DNA from: Lujinxingia sediminis
GTDB lineage: Bacteria; Myxococcota_A; Bradymonadia; Bradymonadales; Bradymonadaceae
Direction: 5' to 3'
Length of the DNA stretch: 64,000 nucleotides
Assembly: GCF_004005565.1 (NCBI RefSeq)
Contig: NZ_SADD01000008.1
Span: forward strand, 124,001-188,000
Part shown: one piece after another, positions 52,732-61,525 of the stretch
How positions within the stretch are numbered: position 1 is the first letter of the stretch
How the letters are laid out: every line of letters begins with the position of its first letter
Translations under genes and position numbers: made by a program
The notes under the pieces: model-generated
The model's database searches: none
Told to the model about the DNA's origin: nothing
Seen by the model: the letters and a program-made list of their open reading frames with translations, nothing else

Positions 52732-55017
52732 TCATTCCCCCCGCAGCGCCGCGCCGCGAGCCTCACTGCGCTCCCAGAAGCGCAGGTAGGCCTCGGCCGA
52801 GCGGAAGATGGGCTCCATGGCCTCATCGCTGGTTCCGTCGCGTCGCACGTCTTCAATCAGCTCCGCCACAAGGCCCAGGTGGGCCATGCCCTCAGTGTTG
52901 AAGTCGAGGTTGCGCTCTCCGAGGCGAGGCCGGGTGAAGGTGATGGCGCCGTCAAAGGAGGTGAAGGGGTAGGTGATGGGGTTCTCCTGTGGGGTCGCAC
53001 AGACGGAGTGCTCGCCAAAGCGGGGGCCGGGCGCGCCGGCAAAACCGTTGAGGTCAAAACCAAACCCCTCGGCCGGGTAGCCGCCGGCGCTTTCAATGAG
53101 CTCCAGGCGTTGATTGAGCCCGTCGACGCGACCTCCCGGGTTCTCCGTATCGCCGCAGCCGGCAAAGCCCACCTTGGAGATCCCGCCCAGCTCATAGAGG
53201 GCGCCGCGGAAGTTGTTTCCGTGGGTGCCGGCCGCCGGGTAGTCGTACTCCTGCAAGAGCTCGAAGGCGCGCTGGTAGCCTCGCCGGGGCAGGTGGTCGA
53301 TCTCCACGATAAAGCCGCGCTTCATCAACTCGACCATCAAGAACTCGCCCAACTCGGTGAGCCCGGCATTCTGGCAGTAGTCGCCGTGCAGGGAGCCTCC
53401 CATCAGATACTGCGCCTGACCGACGAGCACGGTGATGGGGTCGTCGGCAAAGCCGCTCATATCGACCGGGGGCTGCGCGAAGTAGTCTTCACGTGGATCG
53501 TTCAGCTCCCCGAAGGCGACATCGCCCTTATCGAAGGCGGTGGGGATATCGGGGCAGTCGTCGGTGAAGTTCGAGAAGTGACCGGTCATCGCGAAGTTGG
53601 CCAGCTCAATGATCTCGCGATGGCCGTCGCCGGCCGAAAACGCGTTGTCGAACTTATGGACCGGGAAGATCGCGCGCACGCCCAACTCCCGGTAGCGCTC
53701 CAGGTTGTCGAGGACCTGCTGCTCGTTGCAGCGCTCGCCACCGCCGGGCGGGATCAGAAAGCAGTCAAAGAGGTTGGAGACTTCGATGCCCAGGATCACG
53801 GCGAGTTTGCCTTCTTCGATGACGGTGCGAGCCTCGTCGGGGGACTCGACCACGCGGAACCAGCCCTTGCCCGGACCGCCACTCTGGGCATCGATGTAGC
53901 GCTCAAGTTTGCGGGTCTCCTCGATGGTGCGGTCGACGGCCACCATGTCATTGCAGGAGTAGCGCACCCGCTGCACATCGCTTCCGGCGACAAGGTCGCA
54001 GATCACCTGGTTGCTCGTGGCGTGGTTCACCACAAGGCGCAGTCCGGCGTAATAGGCGCGTTTGATCCACATGTAGTACTGGGTCTGGTGGGTCGATAAG
54101 AAGTGAGCGCTGGGCCACTCGCTGAAGGTCGGCCAGCCGTCGGTACGGTGGTAGTCCTGCGGGGTTTTCCCGCTGACGAAGGCCCCGATCATATCGAGCT
54201 CGCTGACCTCATCAGACTTATCAAAGCCATAGCCAAAGAGATCCTGGCGGCCCATCTCCCCGTGAAATGCGGTGCAGTCGCCGAGAGCGTGCGGCACGCC
54301 CAGAGGATGAAAGGGCGCACCGTGAAAGATGCTCCCGCCACCAAAGCCCCAGTTGGAGAAGATATGGCTGTGGGTATCGGCAAAGCCGTAGACCGAGCCG
54401 TCTTCAAAGGTCGTTTGGGTGATCTCCCCTTCGGCATCCAGGGTCAGCTCGGGGTACTGCGCGCAATCCTCGGCCTGATAGAGGGTAACGACCCCGGCAC
54501 GCTCCACGTCCTCTTCCATGCCCTCGGCCCCGAGGTAGGCGCCGGTCTTGAGGTGCTTTAGCCGAAAGCGGGTGTCGTCTTCCTCGGAGAGCTCCAGCGC
54601 CCACTGCACCCCGGGAAGAAAGGTGTCATCAAGGGTGGTCCTGTCGGAGCTGAGCGTCTCTCGCCGCAAAAACGCCCCGTCTTCAACCACCAGATAGCGC
54701 TCGTCCTGGTCGTAAAAGAGGTAGGTCCCAAGATCGGTGGCGCGCATCGTCAGACGAAGGGCGTCGCCTTCTTCACCGCTGAATCGGAAACCTTCACCGT
54801 CTTCGGTGGCGATCAGAAAGGCGGCCTGACCGGTGCCGGCTGCGGCCACATCCAGGGTCACGCAGGCGTTGGCGAAGCTGTAGATGCCCTCGTGCTCGGG
54901 GGCGGCATCGCGTTCGATGGGGACATCGTCGGGCAACACGTCGGCGTCTTCGGTACAGGCGGCCACCAGAGTCAACGAGAGGAGCGCGGCGAAGGGGGCA
55001 GGGGTGAGGAGACGCAT
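52732..55017 (-). CDS. Lipoprotein hydrolase of the membrane-dipeptidase/amidohydrolase type with N-terminal beta-trefoil-like domain
   Basis: A 761-residue predicted lipoprotein with lipobox VAAC. Residues 40-190 resemble a fascin/beta-trefoil fold (YSFANACVTLDVA, LGTYLFYDQDERYLVV, LKTGAYLGAEG). From about residue 205 comes an amidohydrolase-like domain with the first metal ligands in GFADTHSHIF. Further conserved-looking points are LVVNHATSNQVICD, GIEVSNLF, FIVEIDHLPRR and GFGFDLNGF. The overall layout recalls peptidase M19. Active-site assignment is only by pattern. Transcribed as a single gene; the structured repeat C lies upstream of its start. Confidence 0.75.
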   Translation of the reverse strand: MRLLTPAPFAALLSLTLVAACTEDADVLPDDVPIERDAAPEHEGIYSFANACVTLDVAAAGTGQAAFLIATEDGEGFRFSGEEGDALRLTMRATDLGTYLFYDQDERYLVVEDGAFLRRETLSSDRTTLDDTFLPGVQWALELSEEDDTRFRLKHLKTGAYLGAEGMEEDVERAGVVTLYQAEDCAQYPELTLDAEGEITQTTFEDGSVYGFADTHSHIFSNWGFGGGSIFHGAPFHPLGVPHALGDCTAFHGEMGRQDLFGYGFDKSDEVSELDMIGAFVSGKTPQDYHRTDGWPTFSEWPSAHFLSTHQTQYYMWIKRAYYAGLRLVVNHATSNQVICDLVAGSDVQRVRYSCNDMVAVDRTIEETRKLERYIDAQSGGPGKGWFRVVESPDEARTVIEEGKLAVILGIEVSNLFDCFLIPPGGGERCNEQQVLDNLERYRELGVRAIFPVHKFDNAFSAGDGHREIIELANFAMTGHFSNFTDDCPDIPTAFDKGDVAFGELNDPREDYFAQPPVDMSGFADDPITVLVGQAQYLMGGSLHGDYCQNAGLTELGEFLMVELMKRGFIVEIDHLPRRGYQRAFELLQEYDYPAAGTHGNNFRGALYELGGISKVGFAGCGDTENPGGRVDGLNQRLELIESAGGYPAEGFGFDLNGFAGAPGPRFGEHSVCATPQENPITYPFTSFDGAITFTRPRLGERNLDFNTEGMAHLGLVAELIEDVRRDGTSDEAMEPIFRSAEAYLRFWERSEARGAALRGE

Positions 55018-55110
55018 CGGTGGGAGCTCGGCGTGTCGGGGGGCCCAGGAATCGAGGATGTGCCGTCAGGGTAATGATGTGTAATGCCGATGTCTATGTG
55101 CCGAGCGCCG

Positions 55111-55215
55111 CCGAGCGCCCCAGGACGACGCTGGCTGCGTCGTCAGGGATTCGCGGTAGCGCTGCTACAGCTTCATCCCTGCCTCCTTGCCAATCGCCGC
55201 CCTGGATGCGCTCGG
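55111..55215. repeat. Structured intergenic repeat, family B/C, single complete copy
   Basis: Outer stem: CCGAGCGC-C-CCAGG (55111-55124) with CCTGG-AT-GCGCTCGG (55201-55215). Hairpin 1: GACGACGC (55124-55131) with GCGTCGTC (55137-55144). Stem 3: CAGGGAT (55144-55150) with ATCCCTG (55175-55181), enclosing GTAGC-GCT-GCTAC (55156-55168). Shares its right end with unit 4 of the 38 kb array. Confidence 0.88.
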
Positions 55216-55452
55216 GTTGGGGGGCGTGTGTTGTGGTTGGGTGGTTGTGTGGTTAGGAGGTTGTGGGGCTTCGGGGTTCGCGATGCTGGTCGATTCGTGA
55301 GGGCGTTCGGGGGGCGCGCCTTTCGAGTACGCGAGCGAGATCGCGTTTGAGTTTGAGATCGAGATCGAGTTCGGCCTTCTACGTCCCTTTTCAGCGCCAC
55401 CCCGGGTGCCAGGGCGGCGAACACGTCGGTTTTTGCGCCGAGCAGGCTTGCG

Positions 55453-55501
55453 GTGGGAATGGCAGGCGTATTTCAAACTAAAATACGCCTGCCATTCTCA
55501 C
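55453..55501. repeat. Long perfect inverted repeat
   Basis: Seventeen perfect pairs (55457-55473 with 55481-55497) around a seven-base loop, extended by four more pairs including one G-T. The stem contains GGCAGGCGTATTT. No T-run follows. A partial copy (GGAAGGCGTATTTTAAAATG) occurs about 170 bases later. Could be a protein-binding site, transcript-stabilising hairpin or remnant of a mobile repeat. Confidence 0.85.
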
Positions 55502-55706
55502 GCGAAGGCAGGTCTGCGGCGTCACTCTCCCTGGGAGTCGCAGAGAAGGGTTGGTGGCGCTGCGGAGTAAGATACGCGTCAGGATGGGAGGCGTTCTCAA
55601 CGTGGAAACGCGCGTGTGATGGCGAGTGGAAGGCGTATTTTAAAATGAACCGCGCCTGCGGGCGGGCTGGCTGGCAAGGTGGGGCCGGGAAGTAAGGTGG
55701 GAGTCA

Positions 55707-55754
55707 GGCAGGGAGCGCTTTTTGGGCAGGGAGCGCTTTTTGGGCAGGGAGCGC
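55707..55754. repeat. Tandem 18-base repeats
   Basis: GGCAGGGAGCGCTTTTTG at 55707 and 55725, then a partial third unit to 55754. No coding role is evident. Confidence 0.85.
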
Positions 55755-56049
55755 ATGACGACGCACTGAGCTGTCGTTGACGCCGTGTCTGCTGAATTGA
55801 GAGCGGCTGAACAGATGCCGACGTCGATGGCTTGTTGTGACGCGAGGGAGCGTGACCGGTACACAAGGTGCGTAAGGACGTCGCTCTCCTATGCGGCGCT
55901 GACTTGACCCTCTCCGGTGGCGATGTCAGGGTGGCGACTCCGGTTTACGAATCATGTCTTCGGCAGCATAGCGCCCGCGCTAAGTATGAGCCCGATCCCT
56001 GCTCCGTAGGCCGAGAGTGGATGAAGTCATTCGACCGATGAGGAAAAGC

Positions 56050-56343
56050 ATGCCTGTATTTCAACTCGATGGTGGTCCCTGGGAGATTGAACTTGATGGA
56101 AAGCTCTCCGGGTATTTCTGGGTCAATAATCCCGGGGGAAATATGCTTGATTCGTATATGGTGCTGAGAGAAGGGATTCCCTTCCCGCTTCCGCATTCCG
56201 CGCCGGTGACGTTCAATCCAATGACCCTTTCGGGGGTTCATAATGAGAAGGAATTTTACATCTGGGTGGAGAAGATGGGGGAGCTTGGGGAGGGAACGTC
56301 GAGCTGGGAGATCAACGAGACGTACCAGCCCTGGAAGGTCTGA
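56050..56343 (+). CDS. Small orphan protein, function unknown
   Basis: A 97-residue protein with no signal peptide, mostly alternating beta-strand segments (FQLDGGPWEIELDGK, SGYFWVNNPG) and a Trp-rich end. GAGG lies seven bases before ATG 56050; starts at 56017 and 56038 are possible. Codon use and GC content look lower than in neighbours, which hints at transfer but the gene is short. A terminator follows. I do not recognise the family; it may be one of several small secreted or interaction proteins of this lineage. Confidence 0.6.
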   Translation: MPVFQLDGGPWEIELDGKLSGYFWVNNPGGNMLDSYMVLREGIPFPLPHSAPVTFNPMTLSGVHNEKEFYIWVEKMGELGEGTSSWEINETYQPWKV

Positions 56344-56367
56344 GGGATTTTACGTTCTGAGATAAAC

Positions 56368-56413
56368 GCCCGGGAGGCTCGCCGATGAAGTGGCGCGCCT
56401 CCCGGGCTTTTTT
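56368..56413. terminator. Terminator with long loop between convergent genes
   Basis: GCCCGGGAGGC (56368-56378) pairs with GCCTCCCGGGC (56397-56407) around an 18-base loop, followed by six T residues. Confidence 0.87.
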
Positions 56414-56430
56414 GTGTGTGGCGCGGAGCC

Positions 56431-59400
56431 TCAGGCCTCTGCCGGCGCGCTGGTGAGCCCTGGTGGGGGGGAGCGGAACGACCTCTCCGTGGCTCGTGAG
56501 CTCTCGAGCAGACGCAGGCATTCATCGACGCTGAGAATTTCCATGCGTCGGTGCCGTGGCGTGTCGGGGAGTTCACGCAGGCAGCGGTGGGCGGCCTCAT
56601 GCCAGGGGTAGGGCGTGGGCGCGAGGGAGGTGGCGAGCATGGCGAAGCCCTGAAGGGCGATGCGAGGAGGGGCGTGCGTGTGAAGGCTGGCCGCCAGAGA
56701 GAGGGCGGTGTGAGGATCGCCGGGGTGTAAAAAGGCGAAGAAGGTCCGGGCCAGGTCAGCGCCGGGGCGGTGTCCGCTTTTTTCCCAGTCCTCGCGGGCG
56801 ACCTCGCAGAGCGATCGCGCCAGCGGGTTCTCCCCGGCCCTCCAGGCGATGGCAGCTTCGGTGAGCGCGGTCAGGGCGCGCAGCTCCGGGATCGCCAGCA
56901 TGGCGAGCTCGTCGACGCGCTCGGGCTCCGGCCCAAGGGGCTCACCGAGGCGGTACGCGTTGGTGCGAATGAGGTTATGAATGCGCGCAAGATGGTGGGG
57001 TTGATGGGGCGCGTGGGCCTGGGTGATGAGCGCGCGTGCCAGGGTGTGGGAGCGTTCGAAGTCGCCGGCTTCCATGCGCGCGATGGCCTCGGCCAGGAGG
57101 GAGGCCTGGCGAGCGCTGGGGCGAGTCTTGATCTGCGCGGCGCGGGCGTGGAGGTTGGCGGCGCGCTTAAAGTCGTGGCGGTGAAAGGCCAGCATCGCCT
57201 GCCACCCCACGAAGCTGCCGCGAACCTCGGCGTCGGGGTGCTTGCCGGCCCAGGGGCGCATGGCGTCCAGGGCGTCCGCAAAGGCCTCGATGGAGAGATC
57301 CTTGCAGGCGCGGGCGATGAACATCTGGCGGCGAAGTTCGAGCCGGGGCGATGCAAAGGGGCCGAGTGCGCGCAGCGGGGCGATGGTGTCGGCGGCGCGG
57401 GCGCGGCAGCAGTGGCGGGCAAGCGCCACGAGCTCAATCAGGCGGCCCAAGGGCTCGCTGAGGTGGGCGGGGAGGCGCTCCACGTTGGCAAGCCAGGCCT
57501 CCTTGCGAGTGGGGCTGGCGCTGGCAAGAGCCTGGGCCGCCCAGGTCTCCAGCACCCGGGTGATGGCCTCTGCGTTGTCGGTGAGAAGAGCCGCGCGCAG
57601 GCTGTGTCGAAGCACGGCGATGGCTTCATCGCTGCGCCCCTGGTCGTCGAGAGCCTCGGCGGTGCGCAACCCCTCGGCCGCGATGACCTCATCGCTGGCG
57701 TAGCGCAACATATGAAAGAAGCGCGAGGCCTGGCCGGGCTCCATCTCCTCGGCGACGGCGCGGTGGTAGGGCTTGAGCGCTGCGGGCTCCATCGCGCCGA
57801 TGAGGCTGACGCGGGCGTGTACGGCCTCGTCGCTGTCGAGGTGGAGGAGGCGTCGGGTGTGCAGGGCGTTCAGGCGCGCCCGCACACTCCAGCCGGGCTG
57901 GCCCAGCCACAGGGCAAGGCGGGGGAGGGTGGCCGACTCGCCAGCGATCTGCACCCAGCGCAGGAGCTCCACGTCCGGCTCCGGGAGCGCCTCGGGGGCC
58001 GGGGGAAGGTGGCTGGCGAGGGTGCTCTGGGCTTCGAGATGTTCGAGGGCGGCCAGCGACATGGCAAAACGAGAGCCCTTCCAGGAGCCCATGCCCTGGC
58101 GGCGCCAGAGTTGCAGGAGGGCGGCCATGCCCCCGAGACGACCCGCGCTGCGCCTTGCCAGCAGTGCAGCCGCGCGATGAGGCACGCCAAAGATGCGGTT
58201 GGAGCCCTCGAAGAGGACTTCGAGCTCGGCGGGCCCGGGCGCGCAGAGGGTGTGGGTGGCCGGGCCCTCGTCACACATCTCAATCAGGGGAAGATCCGCG
58301 GGAAGCTCGTCGATCAGCTGCAGGCTCCAGGCGTCCAGGTGAGCACGGCGCACCAGAGCCGGGGTGTGGTGTAGATGCGTCTTCAATCTCTCCAGACAGA
58401 CGCGATGGACCTCTTCAAGAGGCAGGGTATCGGGGATATCTTCCAGCCAGGCGGGGGGCAGACTTTCGAAGGGGAGGCTGCCCTGCAGGAACTCAAAGAA
58501 GGGCCCGCGCATGGTGAGGGCGACGCGCAGCATCGCGTGCAGGTCATCGGGGTGCAGGGAGGGCTCGCCGCAGAGCGTCTGGCGAGCGGGTGCGGCGAGG
58601 GTCGGGATGAGCTCGTTCAGGCCGCTGGCGCGCAACCAGAGCTCGGTTAATGCATCGCTCTCGCTGGTGAAGGCGCGGGCCACCAGGGCGTCGAGGTGGG
58701 CGAAGCGGCGGTGGGGCTCGGCGTGCATCAGGCCTTCGATGGCCGTCTGAAGCTCGTCGGCGATCGGAATGGCCAGGGGGCTAAGCGCCACGCTCGGGCT
58801 GGCCAGGCGCGCGCGCATCAGCGCGGCGCGGCTCTCAAGCGGGTGTGGCCAGCAGGAGGTTGCGGCCTTAAAGAGCATCACACCCAGCGCGTAACAGTCG
58901 CAGGCGGCGGTGGCCCGGGCCCCCCGCAGTTGTTCCGGTGACATGGTGGCCATACTCCCGGTCAGGCCACCGGCCGGGGTGCTCATCAGGTCGTCATGAG
59001 GCAATGGTGAGAGGTCGAAGTCGATCAGCGTGCAGTGGCCATCCTCATCGACCAGGACGTTGTCCGGCTTGAGATCGCCGTGGACCACGCCGCAGGCGTG
59101 GACGTGTGCCAGGGTATCGGCCAGGGTCCGGGCCAGACGCTCCAACTCCCCGGCCCGCAGCGGTCTTCGGCCGGGAAAGGGCGAGCCGTCGAGGTGCGGT
59201 GTGACCAGAAAGTCGACCGCCCCGATACGTCCCTCGTCCAGCAGGGGAACGACGCCCGGATGGCGGATCTGACTGAGAATGGCGGCCTCGCGCCAGGCCC
59301 GGCTGCATGGCGAGCCCTGCGGATCGAAGAGTTTGACCACGACCTCCTGCCCGCTCTTCCGATCGCGAGCCCGCAGCGTTCGGCTGCGTCCGGTATGGGC

Positions 59401-59448
59401 ATAGGTCTGCAGAGCCTGATAGCGCGGGGGAAGGCCGGCGTCACTCAT
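56431..59448 (-). CDS. Ser/Thr protein kinase with long helical-repeat C-terminal region
   Basis: A 1005-residue protein. The kinase is N-terminal (about 10-270): Lys39 (VVVKLFD), Glu54, HGDLKPDN (123-130, Gly replacing the Arg of HRD) and DFD at 143-145 in place of DFG, then SMATMSPEQ. The HRD and DFG exchanges suggest altered regulation or reduced activity. The remaining 700 residues are helical, Ala/Leu/Arg-rich and TPR-like (e.g. LARIHNLIRTNAYRLGEPL), of the type found in large signal-sensing kinases and LuxR-like STAND proteins; no Walker A is visible. Its start overlaps the stop of the upstream activator by ATGA, so they form one unit. Confidence 0.85.
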   Translation of the reverse strand: MSDAGLPPRYQALQTYAHTGRSRTLRARDRKSGQEVVVKLFDPQGSPCSRAWREAAILSQIRHPGVVPLLDEGRIGAVDFLVTPHLDGSPFPGRRPLRAGELERLARTLADTLAHVHACGVVHGDLKPDNVLVDEDGHCTLIDFDLSPLPHDDLMSTPAGGLTGSMATMSPEQLRGARATAACDCYALGVMLFKAATSCWPHPLESRAALMRARLASPSVALSPLAIPIADELQTAIEGLMHAEPHRRFAHLDALVARAFTSESDALTELWLRASGLNELIPTLAAPARQTLCGEPSLHPDDLHAMLRVALTMRGPFFEFLQGSLPFESLPPAWLEDIPDTLPLEEVHRVCLERLKTHLHHTPALVRRAHLDAWSLQLIDELPADLPLIEMCDEGPATHTLCAPGPAELEVLFEGSNRIFGVPHRAAALLARRSAGRLGGMAALLQLWRRQGMGSWKGSRFAMSLAALEHLEAQSTLASHLPPAPEALPEPDVELLRWVQIAGESATLPRLALWLGQPGWSVRARLNALHTRRLLHLDSDEAVHARVSLIGAMEPAALKPYHRAVAEEMEPGQASRFFHMLRYASDEVIAAEGLRTAEALDDQGRSDEAIAVLRHSLRAALLTDNAEAITRVLETWAAQALASASPTRKEAWLANVERLPAHLSEPLGRLIELVALARHCCRARAADTIAPLRALGPFASPRLELRRQMFIARACKDLSIEAFADALDAMRPWAGKHPDAEVRGSFVGWQAMLAFHRHDFKRAANLHARAAQIKTRPSARQASLLAEAIARMEAGDFERSHTLARALITQAHAPHQPHHLARIHNLIRTNAYRLGEPLGPEPERVDELAMLAIPELRALTALTEAAIAWRAGENPLARSLCEVAREDWEKSGHRPGADLARTFFAFLHPGDPHTALSLAASLHTHAPPRIALQGFAMLATSLAPTPYPWHEAAHRCLRELPDTPRHRRMEILSVDECLRLLESSRATERSFRSPPPGLTSAPAEA

Positions 59449-61154
59449 CGCGGCGGCTCCTGGAGGATGTCAGACTCGGCGCGGAGTAAGGCGGCGACGG
59501 CCTCCTGCGCGCGGCGGTAGCGGCGGTGGTGGTTTTTGTGTTCGACCAGGTTCGCGCAGCCCAGGAGGCAGAAGGCCTCGGCTTTGTCGTCGGTCCAGGC
59601 GACGGCCTGCTCAATGATATAGGCCGAGAAGGCTTCGCTCAGATCGAGGTCGAGACCGCCGGCGGGCATGCCCCTCTCGCGGGCGCGCAGCGCCAGGTGG
59701 ATAAAGGCGCGCGCGGCCTGCTCCAGGGGGGCGCTGATGGAGGTGCGTTCGGGGCGCCCTCCCAGCGAGAGGGCGCGCTCGACGACGCCTGGTGGGATGG
59801 TGTGAGCGCCCTCGGGCTCCGGACGGCTGCGGGCGATGATGAACGCACGGCGCACCACGTTGTCGAGCTCGCGCAGGTTGCCCGGCCAGCGCTGGGCCTC
59901 CAGCGTGCGTAGCGCCTCGGGGGTGAAACTCCAGGCGCCGGCCCCGGCGTCGTTTGCGCAGCGCCGGAGCATAAACGCGGCCCAGGCGGCGATCTCATCG
60001 CTGCGCTCCGCCAGGGGAGGAAGCTCCACCGGGAGCACGTTGATGCGGTAGTAGAGATCTTCGCGAAAGCGTCCCTCGCTGACCTCGTGCTGCAGATCGG
60101 CGTTGGTGCCGACGATAAAACGCACCTCGGCCTGGCGGCGACCACCGCTCTCTCCAAGCACCTGAAAGCTGCGCTCTTCAAGCAGGTGCAGAAGTCCGGC
60201 CTGGGTTTCCAGGGAGAGTTTGTCGATCTCATCGATAAAAAGGGTGCCGCCCCGGGCGCGGGTCACCGCCCCATCGACGTGGGAGGTGGCCCCGGAGAAT
60301 GCCCCGCGGCGCCAGCCCACAAGATGCGCCATCTGCATCGCTTCGGGGACGGTGAGCAGGTCGAGCACCTCGAAGGGCCCGTCACCGTGGCGCGATTGAC
60401 TGTGACACCAGCGCGCGATGCGCGACTTGCCGCAGCCGGTGGGGCCGGCGATGAGCAGGCATTCGTCGTGATGGGCAAACGCTTTCAGGAGGTTGACGCG
60501 GGGGGCCATCGCTCGGCCGACCACCGGCAGCAGAGGATCGTCTCTCAGCGTCTCAGTCGGTCCGGGGACCTTGACGGGAAGGTGCAAGAGGGCGTGGGCG
60601 AGCAGCTCGACGTAGCTCTCCAGCGCCTCGATGCCGGCCTGCGGCGGGAAGAACTCGCCGGTGTAGGTCGGGGCACAGAACTCCAGGGTGATCATGCCCG
60701 CCAGTGCGCTCTGCGAAGTGCACAGGGGAATGACGAGCAGGTGGGTGGCTTCCTGCTCCAGAAAGCGCACCACGCTGGCGGTCAGGGGAAGTGGTGAGGA
60801 CTCCCCACCCAGGTCGAGCCAGCCGCCCTCGGTGGTGTCATCGGTGAGCCGGAGGCGATGGAGGCGCGTGTCGACGATGAAGGAGCGGCCGAAGCGCCGG
60901 GTCCAGTTCCAGAGCTCCGCGGAGCGGGCTCCTTCGCAGGTGGGCGTCGTAGATGGCGAGGCGTTTCGGGTGACCAGGCTCACATAGCTCTGGTCGGTGC
61001 GCAGATGCACCGCGCTTTGATGAAGCGCAGCGTCGCGCCCGGGATGTGCACGTTCAAAGCCCCCCTGGAGCGCGTCGAGCAGCGCGTCGGCACCGGCTTC
61101 AAAGGACTGGGCCTGATTCAGCCTGGCGAGCGCGCTGCGCAGATAGATGTACAT
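59445..61154 (-). CDS. Sigma-54-type AAA+ transcription activator with GAF-like N-terminal domain
   Basis: A 569-residue enhancer-binding protein. Residues 1-195 form a GAF-like sensor; 215-450 the AAA+ core with Walker A GPTGCGKS (237-244), sigma-54 contact loop GAFSGA (284-289, Ser for Thr of GAFTGA), Walker B GTLFIDE (303-309), VGTNADLQ and RFREDLYYRINV with RWPGNLREL (sensor/arginine region). A C-terminal helix-turn-helix is not clear. The ATG at 61154 replaces an upstream TTG. It is translationally coupled to the kinase gene, implying that the kinase controls it, and diverges from the paralog cassette, whose promoter carries a sigma-54-like -24/-12 site. Confidence 0.85.
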   Translation of the reverse strand: MYIYLRSALARLNQAQSFEAGADALLDALQGGFERAHPGRDAALHQSAVHLRTDQSYVSLVTRNASPSTTPTCEGARSAELWNWTRRFGRSFIVDTRLHRLRLTDDTTEGGWLDLGGESSPLPLTASVVRFLEQEATHLLVIPLCTSQSALAGMITLEFCAPTYTGEFFPPQAGIEALESYVELLAHALLHLPVKVPGPTETLRDDPLLPVVGRAMAPRVNLLKAFAHHDECLLIAGPTGCGKSRIARWCHSQSRHGDGPFEVLDLLTVPEAMQMAHLVGWRRGAFSGATSHVDGAVTRARGGTLFIDEIDKLSLETQAGLLHLLEERSFQVLGESGGRRQAEVRFIVGTNADLQHEVSEGRFREDLYYRINVLPVELPPLAERSDEIAAWAAFMLRRCANDAGAGAWSFTPEALRTLEAQRWPGNLRELDNVVRRAFIIARSRPEPEGAHTIPPGVVERALSLGGRPERTSISAPLEQAARAFIHLALRARERGMPAGGLDLDLSEAFSAYIIEQAVAWTDDKAEAFCLLGCANLVEHKNHHRRYRRAQEAVAALLRAESDILQEPPR

Positions 61155-61275
61155 CGTCGGTGACCACAACCGTTGGCGGGAGCATCCAGGAAGGCTTGAG
61201 TTGATACCTAAGCTTTATCTGCCACGCGCAGCTGCGCAAGAGCGCATTTTGAATTCGTTGAGGTCGACCCCCGGC

Positions 61276-61288
61276 GTCACACGTTGAC
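61276..61288. promoter_or_regulatory. Candidate activator-binding dyad upstream of the cassette
   Basis: GTCA-CACGT-TGAC is a four-base inverted repeat with a five-base spacer. A similar sequence (10 of 13 when reverse-complemented) is at 62365-62377 ahead of the second paralog. Position about 150 bases before the sigma-54-like promoter fits an enhancer site. Confidence 0.3.
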
Positions 61289-61430
61289 ACCGAAGCGTTT
61301 CGGGGCGTCAGGAGCGGACGCTGACGCGCTCATTCGACGTCATTGGAACAGGTCGAGGATGGCTCATCTGGGGGGTTAAGTGCCTGTTTTCAGGTCGTTT
61401 TGTTGATTTGTGGGGTCGGCCGGTCGGGTT

Positions 61431-61445
61431 TGGAACGCTCTGTGC
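61431..61445 (+). promoter_or_regulatory. Sigma-54-like promoter of the paralog cassette
   Basis: TGGAACG at 61431-61437 followed after four bases by GTGC (61442-61445): correct GG-GC spacing, one mismatch in the -24 element and two in the -12 element if the next base is counted. The same TGGAACG hexamer-plus-one is used before the Tad-like operon. About 80 bases before the gene start. Confidence 0.55.
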
Positions 61446-61525
61446 GAAGGATGAAACTACGCCGTGGAAAGGCGCGGCCTCAGGATTCCCCCCATGGACG
61501 CAACCCGATGATCAAGGAGTAAGCG

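Larger units (their letters stand above)
55216..56049. other. 834-base gap with hairpin and tandem repeats, no gene supported
   Basis: Holds a long inverted repeat (55453-55501) and 18-base tandem repeats (55707-55754), listed separately. Short open frames here lack ribosome-binding sequences and have composition typical of repeats. The base composition near 55880-56040 is lower in GC than the genes around it. Confidence 0.55.

Noticed and set aside
52726-54099. Plus-strand open frame opposite the dipeptidase-like lipoprotein
   Set aside because: Shadow frame lacking start signals; the minus strand has a signal peptide, lipobox and metal motif.
56770-58374. Plus-strand open frame opposite the kinase
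   Set aside because: Gly/Ala/Arg-rich shadow of a high-GC gene with no domain.
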